43,277 bases of DNA from Alphaproteobacteria bacterium. Its GTDB lineage: Bacteria > Pseudomonadota > Alphaproteobacteria > SMXS01. A program made the translations under genes and the position numbers. Each line of letters opens with the position of its first letter. Within the stretch, counting starts at the first letter, position 1. Location: the NCBI GenBank assembly GCA_016124315.1, contig WGNW01000011.1, positions 1-43,277 of the forward strand, given 5' to 3'. This document shows, one piece after another, positions 1 through 7,140 of the stretch. Below the pieces are notes generated by a model. That model had not been told where the DNA came from. It did not search any database and saw only the letters and a list, made by a program, of their open reading frames with translations.

Positions 1-130
1 TCCGCAAAATGGCGAAACTGATCCCGATGTCCCTGCCAGCGATGGCCGTATGAGGAGGCACAAGAGCGCTCGCGCCGCCCAGAAACGGCGTCCGCTCCTC
101 TCAAAAGCGGACTTCTTCAACAATATCGGT
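1..130 (+). mobile_element. 3' end of an IS1182-like element, cut by the window edge
   Basis: The frame ending at the TGA at 51-53 encodes a 16-residue tail (RKMAKLIPM... from base 3) that closely matches the tail at 1921-2031 ([15 protein letters not shown]). That tail is the usual C-terminus of IS1182-type DDE transposases. The stretch 100-130 (ctcaaaagcggacttcttca onward) resembles 2077-2107 and is probably the terminal repeat region. The body of the element lies left of the window. The two related ends are in direct orientation and frame the segment 131-1920. Family naming is from memory of the C-terminal motif, not a search. Confidence 0.6.
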
Positions 131-329
131 GGGAAGCGGACATTGGGCTGCTACGCCGGGCGCGCCTACGAAGGCCCAGAGGCCGACCTTGAAGCAGCAT
201 CGAAACGGGACTGGCCTTCAGGGGCAGGAAGGACTTCCTGCACGATCCTCGACCGAAACCTACCGCTCGACTAGCTACTTAGGCACGGTAAGGCGCGCTC
301 GGCTGTGGCTGTGGTAACGGATACCGATG
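131..329. other. Non-coding or degenerate stretch
   Basis: Two short overlapping open frames cross this stretch (50-274 and 129-317). They have no recognisable motif, start inside the IS remnant, and show no ribosome-binding site. No RNA gene or repeat was seen. It is probably decayed sequence between the IS end and the entericidin-like gene. Confidence 0.4.
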
Positions 330-467
330 TTAGTTGTGGATGGCTCTGTCGCCCGCCCTGCCGACGCTTTCGATATCTTGGCCGGCACCTTTTACCGTAT
401 TGCAAGCCGCCACCGCCGTTAGAAGAGCAATCACCAGAATCTTCTTGGTGAGGTTCATGGCTTTCAT
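330..467 (-). CDS. Entericidin A/B-family small lipoprotein
   Basis: This is a 45-residue lipoprotein, too short for routine ORF calling. It has a basic start (MKAMNLTKK), a hydrophobic signal segment (about 9-20) and a lipobox ending in Cys22 (AVAAC). After the Cys it reads NTVKGAGQDIESVG, the hallmark of entericidin EcnA/EcnB peptides, and then a short charged tail. Entericidins are membrane lipoproteins described as a bacteriolytic toxin/antidote pair in enterobacteria, and single copies are common in alphaproteobacteria. An internal ATG at 458 (MNLTKK) could be the true start. No partner entericidin is visible nearby. It sits between IS remnants, so it may be cargo of, or survivor in, an insertion hot spot. 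Confidence 0.8.
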   Translation of the reverse strand: MKAMNLTKKILVIALLTAVAACNTVKGAGQDIESVGRAGDRAIHN

Positions 468-662
468 GTCGTTACATCTCGAGTTGGTTTGTGGGACCAT
501 TTAGCATAGCTGAATTTGAGGCTAGTGGGTCCGCGTCGTATTGCGCCCGGCTGTTCAGGGTGGCAGGCGGACCTAACGACGGCCATAGGCTGTGTGCGGA
601 CATACGGTACTCTAGCCGCTGCAAGCTGCCCCCATCTATTGCTGGTATGATAATCTGTGATC

Positions 663-1139
663 ATGAGATTGGCGCGGCGCTGTTTTGGAATCTCCATTGG
701 CTTGATCACCGCTGCCTGCGCATCGGCCACATCCGCACCCCCACCTAGTCACCAAGAGATCGTAAATGCCCTCGTTTCCGATGCATCGTTGAACGCGTTG
801 ATTGGCAACGGGAATGACTTGGTATCTTGGGGCTGGTGGTTCGGACACGACAAGCATTACCATCCGGAAATCGGGATAGAGGTGCTGAAATGTCATGTGC
901 ACTTTCGCGACCAGCGATGCGTGTTTGACTTCGTCCGAAAGGCAGACCCTCGCTCCTCAACTCAGGATCAGCACGAACCCCAACGTCTGACATGCACGGC
1001 GGATATTTCCATGACAATGAATGCAGACGGGAGCCAGAACTGGAGCGTGATCCATAGGGTTCCGGCAGAACGGCATCCGACTCATAGTCAGACAACCATG
1101 CACTGTCGCGTGGCAGGGAACACTCGCTCCGTCCGCTAA
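663..1139 (+). CDS. Hypothetical lipoprotein
   Basis: The protein has 158 residues from the ATG at 663; a GTG at 657 would add two. Its N-terminus is lipoprotein-like: MRLARR, a hydrophobic stretch, and a lipobox ITAAC with Cys19. The mature part carries a Trp/His-rich segment (VSWGWWFGHDKHYHPEIG) and three or more Cys residues (KCHVHF, RCVF, LTCT, MHCR) that could form disulfides in the envelope. I do not recognise a family. Base composition here is visibly less GC-rich than in the catabolic cluster, consistent with foreign origin inside the IS islet. It ends just before the IS5-type fragment, so the 3' end could be disturbed. Confidence 0.55.
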   Translation: MRLARRCFGISIGLITAACASATSAPPPSHQEIVNALVSDASLNALIGNGNDLVSWGWWFGHDKHYHPEIGIEVLKCHVHFRDQRCVFDFVRKADPRSSTQDQHEPQRLTCTADISMTMNADGSQNWSVIHRVPAERHPTHSQTTMHCRVAGNTRSVR

Positions 1140-1435
1140 GAGCGTGTTTGAGAAGGGCGTCTGGTCATGGCCAGCGCCGTAGCAGTGTGGCTGATGCGGC
1201 GATGATGATGAGGGTTTCGGCAACGTCCGTGAGCTGCTCGTAATCCCGCACGAGGCGGCGGTTCTTGAATATCCAGGCGAAGGTGCGCTCGACGACCCAG
1301 CGACGCGGGACAACGTCGAAGCCCCTGGCGTGAACACCGCGCCTGATGATCTCGAGGGTGCTGTGGGTTTTGTCGCTGGCCCATTTGACGAGACGCCCCG
1401 CGTAGCCGCCGTCGGCGAAGACCCGCGAGACGAGC
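1140..1435 (-). pseudogene. IS5-family transposase C-terminal fragment
   Basis: The minus strand encodes about 90 residues ending at the TGA at 1165-1167. It shows motifs of IS5-family (IS427-like) DDE transposases: FADGGYAGRLVKWASDK (second catalytic Asp region) and then WVVERTFAWIFKNRRL with the catalytic Glu, ending in AATLLRRWP-type sequence. The N-terminal two thirds are missing, because the frame runs into the IS630-type element at 1436. The sequence at 1140-1160 (gagcgtgtttgagaag) looks like the element's terminal repeat. It is non-functional because the first catalytic Asp and the start are absent. Confidence 0.8.
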
Positions 1436-1920
1436 GGAATTACGGTGACAGTTTACTAAACGCGTTATCATGACCTAGAGCATTTTCATATTGAGCGTTG
1501 GTATCCTGCGGCCTGGAAGAAGTTGGCGCATTCTTCGGGGAGGAATTGGTCGATGAGTTGGCCGATGCGGTCGACGAGGGCGTCGACGGTGCGGGCGGTT
1601 TAATGGCGCAGCAGGGCCTTGAGCTTGGCGAAGGCCATCTCGATGGGGTTCATGTCCGGGCTATAGAGCGGCAGATAGAAGAGCTGGGCGCGGCGTGCGG
1701 CGATGGCCTTGCGGATACCGGCGACCTTGTGAGCGGGCAGGTTATCGAGAACCACTCGCCGCGCTTGAGCGTGGGGCCAAGGACGTCGCGGAGGTAGATG
1801 CGGAAGGCATCGCCATCCATCGCGCCGTCGAGCACCCAGGGCGCGGTCATGCCGCTCAGCCGCAGTCCGGCGAGGAAGGTCATGGTTTAAAATGATTACG
1901 TAAACTGTCACCGTAATTCC
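1436..1920 (-). mobile_element. Internally deleted IS630-type element with perfect 21-bp inverted repeats
   Basis: Bases 1436-1456 and 1900-1920 are exact reverse complements (21 bp, core ttacggtgacagtttac). Between them lie only about 440 bp, whereas complete IS630-family elements are about 1.1 kb. The left-end sequence (read on the minus strand) leads almost directly into the middle of the transposase, so the N-terminal half has been deleted. IS630 elements duplicate a TA target. TA dinucleotides lie near both ends (1441-1442 and 1914-1915), so the GGAAT/ATTCC outside them would be flanking sequence if that target model is right. The element lies exactly at the junction of the IS5 and IS1182 remnants. 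Confidence 0.8.
1486..1883 (-). pseudogene. IS630-family transposase, C-terminal half with frameshift and stop
   Basis: From 1883 the minus strand reads [20 protein letters not shown] and then [20 protein letters not shown]. The frame then shifts near 1750-1757 into [11 protein letters not shown]...[21 protein letters not shown]. These are the second Asp (LDN) and Glu (NPIE) motifs of IS630 DDE transposases. An in-frame TAA at 1600-1602 interrupts the sequence before the final segment (TARTVDALVDRIGQLIDQF), which stops at 1486. The first catalytic Asp region is deleted. It is certainly inactive by itself, although the intact ends could still be mobilised by a complete relative elsewhere. Confidence 0.85.
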
Positions 1921-2107
1921 CGCCTGCGCCTGCGTGGACCCAACGGTGCAAAAGACGAGTTCCTCCTCGCTGCCACCGCCCAAAATCTCCGCAAGCTCGC
2001 CAAGCTTCTCCCGATGCCGGCAATGGCCTGAGCCCGAAGCCCACTCACGCCGTCACCCGGGACAATGACCGCTGCCCTCAAAAGCCAACTTCTTCAACAC
2101 AATCGGT
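1921..2107 (+). mobile_element. IS1182-like transposase 3' remnant and terminal end
   Basis: The plus strand encodes 36 residues up to the TGA at 2029-2031 ([20 protein letters not shown] and then [12 protein letters not shown]), the characteristic C-terminus of IS1182-type transposases. The 5' part is replaced by the IS630-type element. The segment 2077-2107 (ctcaaaagccaacttcttca onward) resembles 100-130 and probably contains the element's terminal repeat. The next gene (VOC protein) begins only about 30 bp further on, so this IS end marks the left border of the catabolic cluster. Confidence 0.7.
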
Positions 2108-2136
2108 CGATAACCGACTCTGCGCCTGCCTTCCGA

Positions 2137-2691
2137 CTACATGCCGACCAGGATGTCCTTGCCGTCCCAGTTCGCCGCGCGCTCGGCGACGGTGCGGTAC
2201 AGGTGCCGGATGCCCGGATAGTCGGTGTAGAGCTCGACCATGCCGCCGGTGAGGTGGCGCGCGTCCATGTAGCAGGTGCGGGTTTCCTCGGTGCCGAAGA
2301 TCATCGCCGTGGGGCAGCCCATGGCCTCGTAGCGGGCGCGCTCGGCCTCGAAATCCCGGCACAGCACCGCCACGTGGTGGAAGCCCTCGCCGCCGTCGGG
2401 ATAGGTGTCCCGGTAGCAGGACGGCCCGTCGTAATGCTGCTGGATCAGCTCGATCTGGATCGGGCCAGCCTGGCACAGCGCCGCCGACAATTCCATCTGG
2501 GCGGGCCGGCCGCGGTAGAGCACGTGCTTGAGCTCGATGTGGTCCAGCAGCACGAACGGGCCGATGCCGAAGGTGCCGTTCCACTTGCGCGCCGTTTCCT
2601 CGATGTCGTTGACCACATAGGCCTGCTGGATGATGTCGCCATATGCCAGTTCCACGCCGGCTTCTCCCCTGATTTCGGACAGGCGAGTCAT
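2137..2691 (-). CDS. VOC (glyoxalase/bleomycin-resistance fold) family protein
   Basis: The protein has 184 residues from the ATG at 2691. Longer in-frame readings to 2832 lack signals and would cross the palindrome at 2737-2756. The sequence has the paired beta-alpha-beta-beta-beta look of vicinal oxygen chelate proteins: an N-terminal module (AYVVNDIEETARKWNGTFGI), GPIQIELIQQ, then a second module with GFHHVAVLCRDFEAERARYE and GMVELYTD. The His in FHHVA and the Glu residues in IQIELI and GMVELY are candidate metal ligands of the type used by methylmalonyl-CoA epimerase and glyoxalase relatives. It is divergent from the first P450 gene and is probably part of the same catabolic cluster. The substrate is unknown. 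Confidence 0.8.
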   Translation of the reverse strand: MTRLSEIRGEAGVELAYGDIIQQAYVVNDIEETARKWNGTFGIGPFVLLDHIELKHVLYRGRPAQMELSAALCQAGPIQIELIQQHYDGPSCYRDTYPDGGEGFHHVAVLCRDFEAERARYEAMGCPTAMIFGTEETRTCYMDARHLTGGMVELYTDYPGIRHLYRTVAERAANWDGKDILVGM

Positions 2692-2736
2692 AGCCCCCGA
2701 CGCCCGGCGGGGAAAGGGCGACGACGGCCTTCCGGC

Positions 2737-2756
2737 CCCTGTCAGGCCTGACAGGG
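2737..2756. promoter_or_regulatory. Perfect 20-bp palindrome, candidate operator
   Basis: The sequence ccctgtcaggcctgacaggg is a perfect 20-bp palindrome with no spacer. It lies in the 139-bp gap between the divergent VOC (start 2691) and P450 (start 2831) genes, where a repressor would control both. TetR dimers commonly bind such sites and two TetR genes are in the cluster. An imperfect match to the half-site (cctgtcag) occurs at 12247-12254, upstream of the second TetR gene. A DNA-level operator role is inferred. Confidence 0.5.
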
Positions 2757-2830
2757 TGGGCCGCGCCGGCCTTGCCGCGCACGCCCGTTCGGGCCACTCT
2801 TCGGCTGCACGAAACGGGAAGGATGCCGCC

Positions 2831-4081
2831 ATGTCCAGACTGGACGAGATGAATTTCTTCGACCCGCAGACGGTCGAATGCCCGTTCGCCTTCTATCAGG
2901 CGGCCCGCGCCGAGGCGCCGGTCTACAAGCTGCCCAACAGCCCGATCCCGGGCCGCGACGTCTGGCTGGTGACGCCCTACAAGCTGGTGCACGACGTGCT
3001 GCGCGACTGGAAGACGTTCTCCAACAGGTTCGCCCACCTGATGAGCGCGCGCGGCCAGAGGGACCCGGACGTGGAAGCGATCATGGCCGAGGGCTTCCCG
3101 CCGGTCGAGACCATGCTGACCCAGGACCCGCCGGCGCAGCGCAACTACCGCAACCTGGTGAACAAGGCGTTCAGCGCCGGCCGGGTGAACTCCATGGAAG
3201 GCTACATCCGGCAGATCTGCGACGAGCTGATCGACGCCATGAGCGCCGCCACGGAATGCGACTTCTTCGAGGCCTTCGCCATCCCGCTGCCGGTCTACGT
3301 CATCGCCGACCAGCTCGGCGTGCCGCGGACGGACCTGCCCCGCTTCAAGCGCTGGTCCGACGACGTGATCGCCAGCCTCAGCCAGATGGGTGGCAAGGAG
3401 GAGCAGCTGCAGGGCGCCCGCTCGGTGGTCGAGATGCACAAGTACTTCGCCGCCGTGGTGGAGAGCCGCCGCGCCGCGCCGAAGGACGACATCATCAGCG
3501 ACATCGCCAACGCCACGCTGGACGAGGGCCGGCTGCTGACCCTGCCCGAGGCGCTGTCGATCATCCAGCAGCTGCTGGTGGCGGGCAACGAGACCACCAC
3601 CAACGCGCTGGCCGGCGGCCTGGGCTACATCCTGCAGACGCCCGGGCTGGCGGACAAGCTGGCGGCCGATCCGTCGCTGATCCCGAATACAGTGGAGGAG
3701 ATCCTGCGGCTGGAGGCGCCCACCAAGCACATGTGGCGCATCGTCAAGGAGGATACGGAGCTGGGCGGCGTGGCACTGCCCGAGGGCGCCATCCTGCTGC
3801 TGAGCTACGACGCCGCCAACCGCGACGAGGGCAAGTTCGAGGACGGCGACGCCTTCGACCCGTGCCGCGGCAACGCCGGCGCCCACCTGTCGTTCGGCAT
3901 GGGCATCCACTTCTGCGTCGGCGCGCTGCTCGCCCGCAAGGAGATGACCATCGCCTACCAGCGCCTGTTCGCGCGGCTGACCGACCTGCGCCTGACGCCG
4001 GGCAGGAACGAGCTGCGCCACATCGCCAGCATCCTGCACCGCGGCCTGACCGGCCTGCACATCAGCTACCGGGTGCGATGA
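2831..4081 (+). CDS. Cytochrome P450 (first)
   Basis: This is a 416-residue soluble bacterial P450 of normal length, starting at the ATG at 2831 (MSRLDEMNFFDP). The I-helix motif AGNETTT (251-257) keeps the acid-alcohol pair, the K-helix ExxR is Glu290-Arg293, and the heme loop SFGMGIHFCVG places the thiolate at Cys362. It would hydroxylate a hydrophobic substrate using electrons from a ferredoxin and reductase. No redox partner gene is in the window. Its stop overlaps the start of the SurE-like gene by 4 bp (ATGA), indicating translational coupling. Family assignment is secure, but the CYP subfamily and substrate are not. Confidence 0.95.
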   Translation: MSRLDEMNFFDPQTVECPFAFYQAARAEAPVYKLPNSPIPGRDVWLVTPYKLVHDVLRDWKTFSNRFAHLMSARGQRDPDVEAIMAEGFPPVETMLTQDPPAQRNYRNLVNKAFSAGRVNSMEGYIRQICDELIDAMSAATECDFFEAFAIPLPVYVIADQLGVPRTDLPRFKRWSDDVIASLSQMGGKEEQLQGARSVVEMHKYFAAVVESRRAAPKDDIISDIANATLDEGRLLTLPEALSIIQQLLVAGNETTTNALAGGLGYILQTPGLADKLAADPSLIPNTVEEILRLEAPTKHMWRIVKEDTELGGVALPEGAILLLSYDAANRDEGKFEDGDAFDPCRGNAGAHLSFGMGIHFCVGALLARKEMTIAYQRLFARLTDLRLTPGRNELRHIASILHRGLTGLHISYRVR

Positions 4082-4941
4082 GCGCCGCGCGGATCGTCCG
4101 CACCGCGCTTCTTGCGGTCCTGCTGGCGTGGCCCGCGGCGGCGTTCGCCGGCCCGCTGCGCATCCTGCTCACCAACGACGACGGCATAGACGCGCCGGGC
4201 ATCGTCAGCCTCCGGGCCAGGCTGGTCGAGGCGGGCTACGACGTCACCGTGGTCGCGCCGGCCGAGAACCGCAGCGGCGGCAGCGGCGCGGTGACGGTGC
4301 GCGGCACCCTGGCGGTGGAGAAGCGCCCCGACGGCAGCTACGCCGTCTCCGGCACGCCTTCGGACTGCGTCTATGCTGGGACCGGCCTGATCATGAAGCA
4401 GCAGCCGCCCGACCTGGTGATCTCCGGCACCAATTTCGGCCAGAACGCCGGCCCGGGCCTCAACCTCTCCGGCACCTTCGGTGCGGCGCGGGCCGCCAGC
4501 TCGCTAGGCTATCCGGCGATCGCCGTCAGCCAGGCGTTCGATCCCGACGATCCGGCGAGGACCGTCGACTATTTCGACGACGCCGCCGACACGGTGGTGC
4601 GGGTGCTGAAGCTGCTGACGGCCGACGGCGCCGCGCTGCCGTCGGGCATGCTGCTCAACATCAACCATCCGCTGCGGCACCGCGACGCGGTGGCGGGCTG
4701 GCGCGTCACCCGGCCCTCCGAAGCGGCCGGCATCCGCTTCGCCTATGCCTGGAGCGACGACGGCAAGGGTGTCACGGTAAGACTGGAGCAAGCGGCGCGG
4801 CAGTTCGCCGAGGGCACCGACGAGGCGGCGCTGGCGGCCGGCGCGGTCAGCATCTCGCCGCTCGATCCGGGCGCGGCCACCGACGACGCGGCGGCGGCGT
4901 GGCTGAAGCGGCTGCTGCCGGCGTTGCAGCCGGCCGAGTAG
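4078..4941 (+). CDS. surE: SurE-family nucleotidase/phosphatase with signal peptide
   Basis: The protein has 287 residues and starts in the ATGA overlap with the P450. The SurE fold begins at LRILLTNDDGIDAPGI (Asp34-Asp35 are the metal ligands), followed by APAENRSGGSGAVT, SGTPSDCV and ISGTNFGQNAGP, all conserved SurE metal- and nucleotide-site motifs. Classical SurE is a cytoplasmic 5'/3'-nucleotidase and exopolyphosphatase. This one carries a clear N-terminal signal (MSAARIVRTALLAVLLAWPA, probable cleavage after AFA at 24), which implies a periplasmic phosphatase. Coupling to a P450 suggests it dephosphorylates a substrate of the pathway or scavenges phosphate. It converges on the TetR gene with 1 bp between them. 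Confidence 0.9.
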   Translation: MSAARIVRTALLAVLLAWPAAAFAGPLRILLTNDDGIDAPGIVSLRARLVEAGYDVTVVAPAENRSGGSGAVTVRGTLAVEKRPDGSYAVSGTPSDCVYAGTGLIMKQQPPDLVISGTNFGQNAGPGLNLSGTFGAARAASSLGYPAIAVSQAFDPDDPARTVDYFDDAADTVVRVLKLLTADGAALPSGMLLNINHPLRHRDAVAGWRVTRPSEAAGIRFAYAWSDDGKGVTVRLEQAARQFAEGTDEAALAAGAVSISPLDPGAATDDAAAAWLKRLLPALQPAE

Positions 4942-4942
4942 G

Positions 4943-5620
4943 TCAGCCGGCGAGCTCTTCCTGGAGCTCCTTCAGGCGGGTTTGGACAAGCCTGGCGATG
5001 GGGCCGCAGGTGACGGAGCCCAGCGTCAGCAGCAGGGTGTATTTCTGCCGCGTCGCCAGCCGCGCCGAGTCGACGCGGCCGATGGCCCAGTCGTGGACGA
5101 CGGCGAATTCCTGGTTGGCGATCTCGTCGGCGACCAGGTCCACGTTCACCCACTCCTCGAGCTGCCCCTGCCGCCTCAGAAGGTCGAGAAAGTAGATGTA
5201 GTTGGTCATGCTCATGTTCCGCAGCAGGTCGCGGACGGTGCTGTCGGCCGTGGTCGAGAAATAGACGGTGACCATGGCGCGCGCGTATTCCGGCATCCGC
5301 AGGATTTCGCCGGCGATCCAATCGAGCCGCTTGAGCGCGCCGTCCACGCCCTGGCCGCATTCCTGCGTCGCCCGCTCGATCTGTTCCTCGAACAGCTCGG
5401 AAACCGCCGTGGCGACCAGCGTCTCCTTGTTGCCGTAGATGTTGTAGAGTGTGGCGGACGCCACCTGGGAGCGTTCCGCGAGCAGACGCATGGTCACGCC
5501 GTCATATCCCGCCTCGCCGATCAGCTTTCGGGCCTCTTCGAGAACCCGGCTGCGGCGGCGCGCCATCTGGGCGCTGGAGTAGGACGACTTTCTCTGTGTC
5601 GCCGTCGATACGCTGGCCAT
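4943..5620 (-). CDS. TetR/AcrR-family transcriptional regulator (first)
   Basis: The protein has 225 residues from the ATG at 5620 (MASVSTATQ). The N-terminal helix-turn-helix is clear (ARKLIGEAGYDGVTMRLLAE and RSQVASATLYNIYGNKETLV, about residues 30-70). The rest is the ligand-binding/dimer domain, with a C-terminal block typical of the larger TetRs (FAVVHDWAIGRVD). It faces away from the second P450 operon across a 320-bp gap and converges on the SurE-like gene, so it most likely controls the P450/flavoenzyme operon in response to its substrate. Confidence 0.9.
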   Translation of the reverse strand: MASVSTATQRKSSYSSAQMARRRSRVLEEARKLIGEAGYDGVTMRLLAERSQVASATLYNIYGNKETLVATAVSELFEEQIERATQECGQGVDGALKRLDWIAGEILRMPEYARAMVTVYFSTTADSTVRDLLRNMSMTNYIYFLDLLRRQGQLEEWVNVDLVADEIANQEFAVVHDWAIGRVDSARLATRQKYTLLLTLGSVTCGPIARLVQTRLKELQEELAG

Positions 5621-5940
5621 GATCAACTGCTTCCATCCGTGTCGGCGGCCCTTGCAGGCCGTGGCGGTCCAACCGTCATTTATGCTTGTAATATGAACAG
5701 CGTTTTCGCCGCAACAGCGCCGAGGTGCTTGACCGGCATGCGCCCTGCCCGTAAAACTGTAATGTGTTCCATTTTGTTTGGCGGACGCGGTGCGTTGCCG
5801 GACGGAATCGGCTCGGGGAGAACGACGATGAACCAGTTCGCAGGGCTTCGGCCGGCATGCGGCTTGTCGCCTGTGCGGTTTCGTTCCCCTCTGCCCTCCG
5901 GCCGCGCTACCATCCGACCAAGCCAAGCCGGGGAGGCCCC
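5621..5940. promoter_or_regulatory. Divergent intergenic region, TetR gene versus P450 operon
   Basis: This is a 320-bp gap between divergent starts with a lower-GC core at about 5675-5785. It contains two similar motifs in direct orientation, tgtaatatgaac at 5687 and tgtaatgtgttc at 5758 (TGTAATnTGnnC), possible regulator sites. Open frames crossing it have no recognisable content. No exact promoter could be fixed. Confidence 0.35.
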
Positions 5941-7134
5941 ATGAGCGACTTTTTCGACATCAAGGACAGGGAGTTTCAGGAACACCCTCATGCCGTCTAC
6001 AAGCGGCTGATCGCGGAATGTCCCGTCCACCATTCGGAGAAGTACGGCTTCTACGCCGTCAGCCGCTACCAGGACGTCAAGGAGATCCTGCGCAACACGG
6101 GCCTGTGGTCGAGCAAGTTCGGCCCGGGCACGGCCTACGCCGACCCGGAAGCGCCCAACGCCCTGGTCAACGTGGACCCGCCGGAGCACGACTTCCAGCT
6201 CAAGCTGGTCAACAAGGCGTTCACCCGACAGTCCATCAACGCGCTGGAGCCGGACATCACCGAGTTCGTCCGGAACAAGGTCGCCGAGATCCGGCCGCGG
6301 GGGCACGCCGACCTGATGCAGGACTTCGCCGTCCACCTGCCGCTGTTCGTCATCTCGCGCATGCTGGGCGTCGACCCGGCCGACGGGCCGATGTTCCGCG
6401 GCTGGGTGCAGGAACTGACCATGGGCGTGTTCGGCGACGGCGACCCGGCGGTGATCCAGGGCGTCCAGGCCGAGTTCGCCGCCTACTTCACCAACGAGGT
6501 GCAGAAGCGCGAGAAGGTGCTGGCCGAGGGCGGCACGCTGGAGGACGACCTGATCACCCGCCTGCTCACCGCCGAAGTGGACGGCAAGCGGCTGGAGCCG
6601 GCGCGGGTGCTGGGTTTCATCTCGTTCCTGCTGGTGGCGGGCAGCGGCACCACCACCATGCTGGTGTGCAACACCGTCCATCACCTGCTGGAGAATCCGG
6701 ACCAGATGGCCAAGGTGATGGCGAATTTCGACCTGATCCCGCCGGCGCTGGAGGAATCCATGCGCTACACCGCGCCGGTGCACGGCCTGTTCCGCACCAA
6801 CAACGAGGACGTGACCTTGCACGGTGTCAACATTCCCAAGGATTCCAAGGTGATGTGCATGTTCGCCGCGGCCAATCTCGACGCCGACCAGTTCGCCGAC
6901 CCCGACCGGTTCGACGTTGAGCGCAGCGCCGCCGAACTGCGCAAGCAGCTCGGCTTCGGCTGGGGCACCCACATCTGCACCGGCGCGCCGCTGGCGCGCA
7001 TGGAGGCGCGCATCGCGCTGACCGAGATCCTGTCCGGCCTGCCCAACCTGCGCGCCGACGGCCCGGCCGTGCAGACCGCGCCCTCGGTGCTCTACGGCTT
7101 CGACAGCCTGCCCGTCGCCTGGGACGCGGAGTAG
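5941..7134 (+). CDS. Cytochrome P450 (second), atypical I-helix
   Basis: The protein has 397 residues and starts at the ATG at 5941; the frame is open further upstream but has no signals there. The K-helix ExxR is Glu272-Arg275 (EESMR) and the heme loop is GFGWGTHICTG with Cys346, both intact. The I-helix reads AGSGTTT (233-239): the acidic residue that normally precedes the catalytic Thr in (A/G)Gx(D/E)TT is Gly236. It leads a same-strand operon with the LLM oxidoreductase (6 bp), the OYE-type reductase (41 bp), the SnoaL-like protein and a 34-residue membrane peptide. The usual mono-oxygenase role is likely, though altered proton delivery or peroxide use is possible. Confidence 0.95.
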   Translation: MSDFFDIKDREFQEHPHAVYKRLIAECPVHHSEKYGFYAVSRYQDVKEILRNTGLWSSKFGPGTAYADPEAPNALVNVDPPEHDFQLKLVNKAFTRQSINALEPDITEFVRNKVAEIRPRGHADLMQDFAVHLPLFVISRMLGVDPADGPMFRGWVQELTMGVFGDGDPAVIQGVQAEFAAYFTNEVQKREKVLAEGGTLEDDLITRLLTAEVDGKRLEPARVLGFISFLLVAGSGTTTMLVCNTVHHLLENPDQMAKVMANFDLIPPALEESMRYTAPVHGLFRTNNEDVTLHGVNIPKDSKVMCMFAAANLDADQFADPDRFDVERSAAELRKQLGFGWGTHICTGAPLARMEARIALTEILSGLPNLRADGPAVQTAPSVLYGFDSLPVAWDAE

Positions 7135-7140
7135 GCGCCG

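Noticed and set aside
491..748. 85-residue plus-strand ORF and its 88-residue minus-strand counterparts near 464-902
   Set aside because: No start signals or motifs; they overlap the better-supported lipoprotein gene starting at 663.
2692..2832. Extended N-terminus of the VOC protein (start at 2832)
   Set aside because: It would run through the perfect palindrome at 2737-2756 and adds a Pro/Arg/Ala-rich stretch with no fold. The start at 2691 fits the family.
4128..5195. 355-residue plus-strand frame overlapping SurE and TetR
   Set aside because: Arg-rich out-of-frame translation of SurE continuing into the antisense of TetR.
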